Of a stretch of 64,000 bases of DNA, positions 11,935 to 22,638 are shown in pieces. The number at the start of each line of letters is the position of its first letter. Within the stretch, counting starts at the first letter, position 1. The notes under the pieces were generated by a model, which ran no database searches, was not told the origin of the DNA, and saw only the letters and a list, made by a program, of their open reading frames with translations. Source of the stretch: Liolophura sinensis (lineage: Eukaryota > Mollusca > Polyplacophora > Chitonida > Chitonidae); the NCBI RefSeq assembly GCF_032854445.1, contig NC_088299.1, positions 783,001 to 847,000 of the forward strand, written 5' to 3'. The position numbers and the translations under genes were made by a program.

Positions 11935-12306
11935 TTGAAGAAAGGCGATCAATCGGATATCTTATAATCGCCCAAGTTCGTAGAAGCTGTGTATAGTATG
12001 TATGCGGGAAGGACGTGTGACAAGCGTGACACGTTATCAGAGACGCTAAACTTTGTGGACGGGCAGTTGACTTCTTCTGCAAGGGATAAGGCTTGCAGTA
12101 ATGCTGAGTAGTTCTTATCAATAGTCAAGTTCCCATATAAGATGTATCTTCTCGGGTTTCGGAGTGTTTATGTTACTGGATAATTGCACCTTGGAACACA
12201 GGTATTGGCCGGTACTTTCAGTCCCATGTAGTTAGCGCCGTGTAGCATTTATATGCTAATAGTGAAATGTGTCCCTTACCGTCTTTGGTGTTTATGTGGT
12301 CTTCAG

Positions 12307-12625
12307 GTCACGTATGGTGTGGTCAGTGCAAGTCGCTGAGATTAGGAGCATTTTGGGAAGACGATACGACTGGGTGACTAATGTAAACACCCCAAACGAA
12401 ACCTTCACATACTTGCCACCTTACAAATGCCCAAGGGTGCCATTACCTGTCGACAGAGAAATACGACTGTTCCGTGGAAGACGACAAGAGTATGCAGTCA
12501 AGAATGAAGTCGCCAAAACCAAGCTCGGCCAGCCAGTGCAGTGGGGGAATTTACATAAAGCTTTTCTAATAGAAAAGCGCATGGAACAAAGAAGCATGAT
12601 ACCTAATTTAAAAGTTGTGCACTGA
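12307..12625 (+). CDS. Possible exon of an unrecognised protein
   Basis: After a CTTCAG acceptor at 12301-12306 the frame stays open for about 105 codons to the stop at 12625. It has a composition more protein-like than its surroundings (segments RSILGRRYDWVTNVN, YLPPYKCPRVPLPVDREIRL, LFRGRRQEYAVKNEVAK). No domain is recognised and no partner exon was found. It could be a decayed or chance frame. Confidence 0.25.
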
Positions 12626-13469
12626 TTGTATTTCTTTTCGGGCGGAAATGACAGTACTTATACAGTAATTTACATGGTTCATCAAAATGCTAGTAAGTAA
12701 TTTCACATCACATGTGCTTATATAACATTTTATCACAATTCACTGCACAAAAACATTGCTTGTATCATGTCATGGTGATCTGTGAATAGCGAATTACTTC
12801 AAGGACACTTCACCAAATTAGCTTTTGAAATGATCACGGAAAATTTAGCCCTTCCGCCAAGGCCCAAGGCTGTGTATGCTTCTGAAAATACAAACTCATA
12901 AAACATCTTACAGATGATATTAGCCTCCCTCTGTACAAAAACGTTTATGGTGGGATTGTGTAACAATATTGGCAGATTGAAAACTGTCATGTCGGTCGCT
13001 GAACGAACCCTGTGATTAAAACCAGATATATTATGAGACAAATGCATGTACACAAAATACATCATTATAATTAACTGTCACTTCCACAGAAAGCAGGGCC
13101 AGTAAAGGGATATGCCGTTTCCTGTAAATGACGGATGGACTTCTTTGATATTGGCAGCTAGACAAGACATTTGTATCCCAGAGAGGTACATCAGTAATGA
13201 GACTGCGATCTATAGCCGCCAAGTATAGTAGTGTGCCTACATTGCACCAATGCTGTGATAATAATATCAATGTTCAAGTTGCCTATTTTTACACTGGAAA
13301 GTCTTTCAGTGTACAGCCAAGTCTTGACATGAACCTTACAGGAAACACCAAAAAAACAGACGTAGACAACTTAACCGTTGTTAATCGTATCTATGCCGAT
13401 TACCCTAAATACGTTGTTTGGGAAAACTGTTCCGTGCCCTCCTATATTTATGGCCTCGTAGCCCATCAG

Positions 13470-13611
13470 TTGCTTTATTTATTTACTTCACTGGTATTCT
13501 ACGCCGTACTCAAGAATATTTCACTTATACGACGGCGGCCAGCATTGTGGTAGGAGGAAACAGGGCAGAGGCCCATGGGAAACCTACGACCATCCGCAGG
13601 TTGCTGCGGTT
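13470..13611 (-). mobile_element. SINE family 1, 5'-truncated copy
   Basis: This has the tail and body of the family (GTACTCAAGAATATTTCAC, GGCGGCCAGCATTGTGGTA) on the minus strand. The match is lost after the CCATCCGCAGGTTGC block, so the tRNA head is absent. Confidence 0.85.
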
Positions 13612-13978
13612 GTCTTTGTTAGAAAGTGACAACGCTTATTTTGAGTAGCTAACCGTAATTAAAACACCTTCGTGCGGTGGGCTCATAAATAAACAACCTC
13701 ATATTCCAATAATCTTGGAGAATGAATCATATTATAATAATCTTGGAGAATCTGACTTGTTGAGGCTTATTTCAGTCGAAAATCTGACCGGAGAAGAAAA
13801 CCTGACCGTGACTGATAACTATAAACAGCGATGCATCAATCACAGAATTAAACGAAAAGACAACAAATAATAAAATTTTAGTTGTTTCGGTACAGGGGTG
13901 GGAAAACACTTAATCGGCAACAGCCATTTTTTTTTCTCACGTGTTTGGTAACTCAACACTTTATCTGGAATTCTTATT

Positions 13979-14038
13979 AGACCCGGGGATATGCCATGTT
14001 AGTCAAACCGGGGATATGCCATGTTAGTCAAACCGGAA
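13979..14038. repeat. Two-copy direct repeat, about 28 bp
   Basis: CCGGGGATATGCCATGTTAG with the following TCAAA occurs twice back to back, followed by a third partial start (CCGGAAAC). It is a recent small duplication downstream of gene A. Confidence 0.8.
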
Positions 14039-14402
14039 ACACAGTATGGCTAAAGGGCAAAACATTGCCCGCGTGATGTAATTAATTTTTTTTTAATATG
14101 AGCGATTTCCCTTACTTTCAACTGCAATATCTCAAAAAACGAAAAGGTATGCTTTTTAAACTGTATGTAATATACTTTGTCGATACATATACAAATTGTC
14201 TCTAGTGTTATCTTTTCTTTTAAGCATTACTCGAGTGTATTTGGTAAATTTGGTTATAAACAATTGCTGTAATTCATGTAGTGCCTCCTGATAAATATAA
14301 TTAAAGTACACAAAAATACCTATGATTGTTAAAAGACAATTTACATGCTTATAAATATAAATACAATTCATTCAGTTCACAAACAACTCGCACTTGTAGG
14401 GA

Positions 14403-16197
14403 TTAAGTGACAGGCTTGAAGCCCACACAAACTACAGTGGACTCTCCAGTAATTTGCTTCATACCTGAGGTTTTAGCCTTTTTCCAGCAAAATAAATTAG
14501 GCATCTGACGGCGAAAGGCAAAACTGTAAAGAATGAAGTTGATGGCAAAGTTACAGGTGAACACCATCTTACAGAGTCCACGGTAGGAACTGCCCATGAG
14601 AAACCAGCCTTGGTGCCCCAATGTGATCAGTCGTAAGTCAATGAGCAAAACAACGAAGTCTGGAAGCAACAGAATGAAAAACATGACGGACACCGACAAG
14701 AGCTTCAAAGACATTTTCGTCTCGCGGTTAAGTCTTGTTAAACTCAAAGTGGAAAGCTGAGTTTTTATGTCCCTTTTACTGCTTCCGGGTTGGCTTGTGT
14801 TTAGTTTAGAGTTACTAACGAATCCAGTGGCGTCTGTTTTACAAACGGAAAGATAACCGTTGGAAATGGGCTCAACCAACTGCCCAGAGACCGTGTTGCC
14901 ATTGCTGTGTGGGAGTGTAGTGGGGCACTGGCATCGGTCACTGTTCGTATTAATACAGACCTGCTGGGTTGAACTTTTTCCATTAGAACTGTCACCATTG
15001 CTAACGGCGGATTGGCTGGAAATTTGTCCATTAGCTGTACGCTCATTGCGGGTCGCAGAATGACTACAACTTTGTCCATTAGCTGACTCATCATGATTGT
15101 ATAGCGTATTGGTGAAAACTTGTCCATTAACCTCGTCTTCCTTACAGAATACAGAATGGCTGGAACACTGTCCATTGGAACTGACATTGTTAATACCAGG
15201 GTGGCTGAAACTTGTTCCTTCGCTGATATTCTCATTGCCGAATACAGAGGGGCTGAAGCGTTGTCCACTAACACTGTTATCATTGCCAAACACAGGATTG
15301 ATGGCGCATGGATGAACATTGATGACAGTATTCCTACTAGTGGATGGGAAGTGATCTAAGCTTTGCCGTTGTGTTGCTTCCTTTGTGGATGTACGCGCTG
15401 CTAAATCACCTTGATATTGTTTTCTGTGTCCGTTGATTGTGCTGGGCTTGGAATGACCAGGCACGTTGCTAACAGGATAACTGGAAGGACTAAGATTTCT
15501 CACTTCCCCACCGCGACGTCTGACTATGGCAACCACAGCTATGTTACTGATGAAGATAACCAAAAATGGAATAATTAGCAAAAGGCCGGTGCGTGAGATG
15601 ACGACTAGAATGTCATTAACAGTAATTTCCTCGGGCGTTAGATCCTTCGGGAAAGCAAACACCTCGCCGCAATATTTTGTCTCCTTCCGCAAGAGAAGCG
15701 GGTGATAAACTTGTGAGAGAAAGCTTATGATGATCATGGCGGAAGTGATGAGGTATGAGCGGCGATGGGTCATATGTCTGTGAGCGAGGAATGGGCAACA
15801 GATGCTGAAGGCTCTGTCTAGGGTGAAGGCCATTAACAACCATGCAGACGACAGAAAAAAAGCCCCTGACAAGGAAAGGGTAAATGAGACAGGCCACATG
15901 AGAATTTACCCTAAAAATAAATGTCCCGGACCCAGCCACTGAGACGTCATCGATCCAGTCCATGCCGAAATGTAGCAACGATAAACTATCCGTCACGGAC
16001 AGCGCCGCCAGGTAGCACGCAAACGTCGACGACCTCATCTTCTTTGACGTCATCAGCACGAAAGAAAACAAGTTACCAAGGAGACCCAGAGAGACGATGA
16101 TAGGCTGGACGTATTTGTAAACGAACCAATGCCATGGCATTTCCGTTGTCTCGGTAATCACGATGCTGGCTAGGTCGTTCCGATTCGTGACACTGTG

Positions 16198-16293
<96 letters not shown>

Positions 16294-18878
16294 ACTGCAT
16301 AGAACCATCGAAAGATTTGTCTACCATTACATGTTGTATTGTGCCTTATCAAAAATTTTGATATCAAATCAATCTCAAAGAAATACTGCTTTAATCTAAT
16401 GAAAATTTCATCTTTTTCCACATAACTGTACCATCTGAAGCAAGTTCGTCGTTTGTAATATCTTTTTTTCTCTTCAATTTTCTCGTCAAATTGTCTTCTC
16501 TTCACGACATAATTTCGTAATCGTTGAGAATTCGAATTCAATTCAATCCATTTCAAATACTTAAAAGATATAGTTGTTTCTCTTAGACCTAGTCTTGATG
16601 AAACCGGGTTTTTTCGCTAAATTCAATAAAAAGCTAAAATAGAACATTAAAATCCAACTTGCAGCACTCAGTCAACCGTAAACGTTAATACATACAGAGT
16701 CGTATTTTCCACTTGATATCTTGGAACGGCTCGGCATGCTACAGCATTAGCGACAAAGATCTCCTCAACCCCATTAAAGCAGTCCAGATAAGCCGCTTTC
16801 TGTAACACAATCGATGCTTGATTCACTTATTGCTAAATGTCATCTTTTTTTACAATTTTGGAAATCTGATTTGTTTGTTCTTGACATGTCTCCTCAATTC
16901 AAAATTTATAAAGTTAATATAGCAATTGACTCTATATCTCATTATCAAAGGTGCACAGCTTAACTGACCGAGCAATCTAAAGGTGGTGTCCTGCATTAGA
17001 GCATGGGGGACAAATGAGAACGTAGTAAACTTTTATAAATTAACTTCTGGTCATTTGGACAAAACTGAATTATTCATAAGATTTCGCGGGTTAAGTACAA
17101 GTAGGATAGCAGGATATAGTTATTGTCAAGGATAGTTATTCTTAGCAATGAAATGTATTTATGTGTTTGATTGTTGGTGCACATCATACTGACCACGATG
17201 GCGGTCAGTTTATGGGGGGGGGGGGGGGGGGGGGGGGGAGGGGGAACCGGACAGCTCGGGATTAACGTGGACCACTGGCAATTTACTGAGGAACTCTCAC
17301 GTGTTACAAACAGATAAACATATATCATATGGGTGAAGAATTGGTCTTCAACGATGGTAAAACTGCGTAAACGGACACTAGAGTGCCGTGGATTTCCCAC
17401 TGAGAGCGGGATAGTCTACAAATCCCATGTCCAATGCCGGATTTGAACCCACGCCTCGTATATCATACAGGCTGAAAAAACAACTCTACCCGCTATCCCA
17501 CCGCCCGATCCCTATTCAGCCCGACAGCTTCTTATTATTTGTCCCAGTGTGTACATAGCGGTAATGCTCGACACCGTACGCCAACTTGTAAGCAGGGGAC
17601 GACATACATAACCCACAAAGAATATTCCCAAATATCATCGCTAAGAAACACGTCACCATCAGCTCAAAATCTGCTTTCATTTTAAGTGCAAAAAAATTTT
17701 CAAATGTCATCCCTAAGAAAAACATCACCATCAGCTCAAAGTCTGCATTTATTTTAAGAGAAAAAAATCTTAACAAAAAAGGTCAAAATATTAATTTTTG
17801 AATAGCGACATAAATAGCGACAGCTGCTGTTCTCACAATCCAATACGCGTTATGAAATGGACTGAAGACTTGATGCCTTAGATTTCACGAGGCCTCCTCT
17901 CCATTTGCTCACGTATTGCTTGACCAATTGCTCTTCCTTTTCGTTTCTATAAGTACTCAAAGCAACACCACATGGTCTCAATTTTCCATATCGAAAGCTT
18001 TCTTTCGATAATCAACGTTCGGTTCCTGACGTGTAATTCAGATGAAAGCCAGAATCACCAGAAAATCAAATAACAAAGTCTAGGTTTGAAAAGTTCAACA
18101 TTAACAAGAGCTGTATTCCAAGCTAGACAATACCTCTTTTGTTGTAGCTAAGCACACCATCTCGTCTGGTGCGGAGTCCGGAGATGATTGCTTCAATGGT
18201 ACATCCTCCCCAGACTGCTGAAGCTCGCAGATATTCACCGTCACTAGGCGTCCGATACAGCCCGTGAACAGATGAGCCGGCCGAACTGATATCTCTACAC
18301 AGATGGATGACAAAACAATCAAATAAATGTGAAAGATGACAAGTTATATTCATACTTCCTTTAAAATATTGAGCGTCGTCCAAGCTCATAGAGTGTGCTG
18401 ATTCAGAATATCACCAGGCATTTCTTACAGCTTTCCCAGCCCATAAATATCTTGTCACTCTAAACTCGTTTTCCTTGGAAATGATTTGAAACAAAATACA
18501 CAATTTATAGTCTTATTTGCTTATGAGATGTTTGATAACAAGAAGTATAAAAACCAGATCATTTGCCATCTTCGTTATCTATAAGTCGTACAATCGGGTT
18601 TCACAGCCAATAGCTGTAAATATTCCGTTTAGCCTACGCGCGTCACGGTAAGGGCTAGGGTTAACAAATGTAAGTCTATCGAAGAAAAAAGGCATCAGCT
18701 GAGTGAAATAGACGCGACAAAACAAAATCTGGTGCTATTCCTCACCCAGAGTGCTAAGACAGGTCTATATGCGTTTACAATAGTTTCTATCCACTTACCT
18801 CTAAGCTTGCAAACATTCTCAGCCAAGGAAACTGTGCAGAAATAGAGACCAGAAAAAACACCAAGTTGTCACTCCCAT
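14403..18878 (-). CDS. Gene A: class A GPCR with six-cysteine ectodomain and repeat-expanded ICL3; frameshifted as read
   Basis: There are four exons on the minus strand: 18799-18878 (signal peptide and first Cys, ending AENVCKLR), 18134-18294 (three Cys), 16696-16799 (two Cys, LDCFNGVEE...VACRAV) and 14403-16192 (TM1-TM7 and tail). Intron phases are 1, 0, 2. TM1 contains [15 protein letters not shown]3 ends [11 protein letters not shown] (DRA, not DRY), and TM7 contains [14 protein letters not shown]. Two problems are visible. In exon 4 the frame that reads [14 protein letters not shown] must move by one base, at a seven-T run (15855-15861), to read LSSAW. In exon 1 the ATG frame does not match the AENVCKLR frame, again off by one at a six-T run (18853-18858). 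With one T fewer at each, the model is about 710 codons. Either it is a recent pseudogene or the assembly has homopolymer errors. An alternative start for exon 1 is the strong acceptor-like CTGCACAG at 18832-18839. Confidence 0.75.
14967..15299 (-). repeat. In-frame 48-bp (16-residue) repeat inside ICL3 of gene A
   Basis: About seven tandem, diverged copies of a 16-residue unit such as [16 protein letters not shown] and [16 protein letters not shown], with a conserved (N/S)GQ core and Ser-rich end. They lie between TM5 and TM6, i.e. in the cytosolic loop that contacts G protein. The paralogues have only about 25-35 residues here. The unit length is a multiple of three, so copy number can change without a frameshift. 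Confidence 0.85.
16203..16292. repeat. (AT)n microsatellite, about 90 bp
   Basis: An uninterrupted AT dinucleotide run lies immediately upstream, in gene A's sense, of the TTGTTCACAG acceptor of exon 4. The Ile-Tyr open frames through it are repeat artefacts. Confidence 0.97.
17214..17238. repeat. 25-base G homopolymer
   Basis: G25 on the plus strand, followed by A and another G5. It lies in intron 2 of gene A, between exons 2 and 3. Such a run is polymorphic and prone to sequencing error. Confidence 0.97.
17425..17512 (-). mobile_element. tRNA-like SINE head fragment
   Basis: Minus-strand A-box-like GGGATAGCGGGTAGAGT and B-box-like GTGGGTTCAAATCCGGC motifs have tRNA-like spacing, but the acceptor and T stems do not pair. 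I therefore read it as a tRNA-derived remnant rather than a working tRNA. It lies in intron 2 of gene A. Confidence 0.4.
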
Positions 18879-21800
18879 ATTGCCAGAGAGCACCAGAGTC
18901 GCTTCTTCACAACCGGAAGAAAGGCCACCACAAGGCTTAAAAATTTTTCTCAAAACTGGTGGAGACTGGGAAGAATCTGCGCAGTATATCCTTGCTTCAT
19001 GAGAGACGAATGACGATTAAGTGAAGTTGACGTTGACTGTCATTAAATAAGTGAGTAACAGTGGTGCAAATTAAGAAGGTATATCCAGGGGAGAGCGAGG
19101 CCGGAATAATTCCATGTCGAACGTACTTCCGGCCAGAACGCTTTGTAGATGTTGAACCTTTGTGGTATGCCTTCGAGAACTAGTGGTAAAATTAGCTGTC
19201 TTACGGCCAGGTGATATACTCTCATTAAACACCCTGCAACAGAAATAACAGTTTACGTTAACTGTTGACCATCCGGGTGATCGTGTGCTGCGGGCAACAG
19301 AGGGCTGGCTGCACCAACAGTATATAGATGATTACAGGCGTCGTCTGGAATATTCCCTTGATGCAACCAAAGCTGAAAAAATCCGCAGAGAACTTGACTA
19401 TGGCCTGTCACACTGAATACGCTAAATTCCATTTCTAGCCAACAATCTTGGATATATAACTATACAAAGGGTGGCCACGATTCATATTCTATGATCTGTG
19501 AGCTGATTCCCATCTGCATAACATGCTCTAAATTGCTAATATGGTGAATAAAATCGCCCGCAAAAGACAATTACCAGTTACAAACGAGATACGCATGACG
19601 TCAGCAGCTGCAATTAAACGAGTACCGGAAAAACATCTTATTGCATCTATTTTAGAAATATTTTAAGCGTTTCAGTTTTCTATTTTCGCTAAACGTAGCG
19701 ACTGTCTGTAGTTCTATTAAAGACGAATATTTCTCAAGTACGACCTGAAACAAGGAAACACCGTCCGTTATATACAAGTTTTGTATAGGAAAACAGGTTC
19801 CTTATCCGACGTTATCCCGGTATCTTTTGCCTGGTTTCTACACCCTTGTATCTTAAATACATCTATGTTTTATGTAACAGGGCGGTAACATAACTCAAGG
19901 GGCTTGTTGGTTGGTGATGTAATCAGCCCGATGTAGCTCCAAGTAATTAAGTATGACAGGAACGGTGTATGCGCATGGGCGGAAAATCAGCATTTACATC
20001 AATAACGGTTCAGATATCTATCAGGGTAAATATTGGGCTTGTGTTGTAATTTTCCGATGGCAGATTATATAAGGTAGCAAAGTTTCGATCGAAAGTGTAA
20101 AATGACAGTTTACAGGTTCTGACCGAATTGTCGTCTAATGATCTAACTTCAAGACCACCAGTGCTGAAGCACTGAGCTACTCACCGCCCGTTCTAGTCAT
20201 GTGACCCTGACTTTCAGTTCAAGTTGAAAACAAAAGGTGGCAAGTGTGTTAACATTGTTTTCATTATTTTGCATTACAAAACAAAAAAACTCATGACCTA
20301 GAATGCAGCGAGTTGTCCTATTCTTGCAAATACGTTATTTAATCACACAAAGTTTTTGCAATGATCCCAGATTTTTACTGCCAGTGAATACTTACCCGTG
20401 AAATATAACGTCTACTCAAACATTTTTCGTAGAAAATGTGGTCTTGTAGATGAAGTGACTTTAGTAGATTTTGCTATTTTTTTCTCTGAATTCTCAATTT
20501 TAAACTGCATGGACGGTTATATTTTTGAAGACCAATTTGGATGTAAGGGGCCTCCGGGAAATTTTGCCTATATTCCGTAAGTTTTGCATTCGTTGATACA
20601 TTACCAGGTAAATGTTATACTGACAAATGATCGACGTCTTATACCAAAATGCCTCGCCAAAGGACGGCTGCCGACGATCTCGTGTGGAGGACAGTTTCTG
20701 CATTATATCATCCCGGTAGAATCGAGACGATAAATATTTGCCTATCCTTTCATTGAGTCGCTCGTGAGAAGAAACAAAATGCACAAAATTAACCGGAGAA
20801 GAGCCAGCTGGAGTCTCCGAGACCCAATACTAGACTAACTGATCAACAACAACACTAAGAGATTGAGTGATTGACTTGCACAAGCGGACGACACGTATGG
20901 AAGTTTAATGTGTGTGTGATCTTTACTTAGGGCATTATTGTTGGACTCATAAAGTTTTAAGATAGTTATAATCGATCCGCGTTAATTAGTGACCACAGGT
21001 GTGGCATGTCGAACGTCAGCAGTGGTAATGAGCTCTTTTCCGCTAGGCTGATTCACCAGGGGATTAATTAGTCCTCACGCTCATGGCAACTAAAAAGAAC
21101 TCTTGCATAGAGTGAGTAAAATTTGTAGCTTCTTTTCTAAAAAGTCTTTTAATTAATCAAAACACTATGTACTAGATATGAGTAAAGACTATTGCAATAC
21201 ACATTCGTTAATAATATAGAACTACATGGTACATATGTATCATTGACTATCGAGTTCGTTACAAAAAGCACTGGGTTTTTTTTTTATTTTGTTATCTCGT
21301 CTACCTGACAACAATTAAAATTTTGAAAACGTTAGCCATTTTTGGACATCAAAAGTCCATAGCATCTTACATAAAGCAAATATATATACACCACAACTAT
21401 ACATTCCGTTTTAGATCACGTGAACCATGTGATGATGTAAATCCACATAACCGTTTTTAATTCAGAAAGTAGTTTGTCACGGATCATCCATTAGGGTTTC
21501 GTTTGAAATTATTTACCAGTTTAAGACCGGGATAAATACTACACGGACTTCAGACATGTTCTCTCCTTTCGGAACAGATTAGGTCCATATCGTGCAGAGC
21601 ATGATTTTGTCCTCTTTCGTGATATGAAATGTCTAAAGAGCTGGTATTCTGTTCGACAGGGTTGTTTGTATAACTTTATTTTATGTGAGTCTTGAATTTT
21701 AAAAGATTTTTGTATATATTACCTCGTCTTAAAAAGGTTTGTTCTAATTTTGGGTGTTATCATTCTCAAACACACTGGCCGTTTAGTTCTGGATACGATA

Positions 21801-22546
21801 TACCCAAAATGCCGTCAGTGTGGCGTTAAACCCTATTCATTAATTCCATCATAGCTTAGAACCGGGTTGTCTAATCCCAGTAAACCCACGGTTAGGCCTT
21901 CTCTGAGCATCAGTTTTTCACACTTACAAGATGCTGACCCCAACAGCTGCAAATAAAGTGCCTGTGAGATACAGCCACGTAATTGATATGGAAGGCATTT
22001 TGGGACATCGTGTGTGAAATACGATAGTAATTTCGTGCGTCGGGACTTGATTGCAGATTGACGAGTTCTCCTCTTTCACTGTTGCTTTGGGGTTACATGT
22101 AGCTATCATTGGACATGTATACACACATGATATTCGTCTGGGATTTGTTATAATTGGTTGTCTTGGAAACGGGTCTTACGATATAATCAAACTAAATGAT
22201 GGAACACGATCATGGAGTACGACAGTTTTGACGCTGGGACACAACCGTGTTGCTCTTACTCTGCACAATGGTGAGGGGATGGATGGGCCTCTGGTATGAT
22301 GGTGTTTGCAATTAAGAGTTTGTAAATTCACCGTCTGTCTCATGGATGACAAAAGTGTATCATCAGAGGCCAGATTATGAGATCAGGTTGAATCAAGCTA
22401 CGATACGGCGTTTCAGAAGCTTTCTTTAAAAAAGGTTATGCAGACTCAGGAAAGCAACATAGTTTGTGTTATAATTCCATCGTGCTTTGAGCTTGGTGAA
22501 TGTGTATCATGATGATATTTTGTGATCAGCGATGGAGCATGAGCGA

Positions 22547-22638
22547 AATTTATTTATTTATTTATTTGATTGGTGTTTTACGCCTTCCTCAATAATATTT
22601 CAGTCATACGACGCCAGCCAGTATTTTGGTGGGAGGAT
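22547..22638 (-). mobile_element. SINE family 1, 3' fragment
   Basis: (ATTT)n followed by GATTGGTGTTTTACGCC, AATAATATTTCAGTCATACG and GTATTTTGGTGGGAGGA on the minus strand. Only the terminal third of the element is present, and it has diverged. Confidence 0.8.

Noticed and set aside
11217-12121. Open frames starting MTQESLTNAV or similar, also at 2406-2637
   Set aside because: They lie inside tRNA-derived SINEs and recur with each copy. SINEs are non-coding.
17425-17512. A functional tRNA gene
   Set aside because: A and B boxes are present, but the T-stem and acceptor stem do not pair, so a tRNA-derived remnant is more likely.
18123-18389. 88-codon minus-strand frame read straight through
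   Set aside because: It is a different frame of the segment that forms gene A exon 2. The frame matching the paralogues' cysteine pattern and phases is the supported one.
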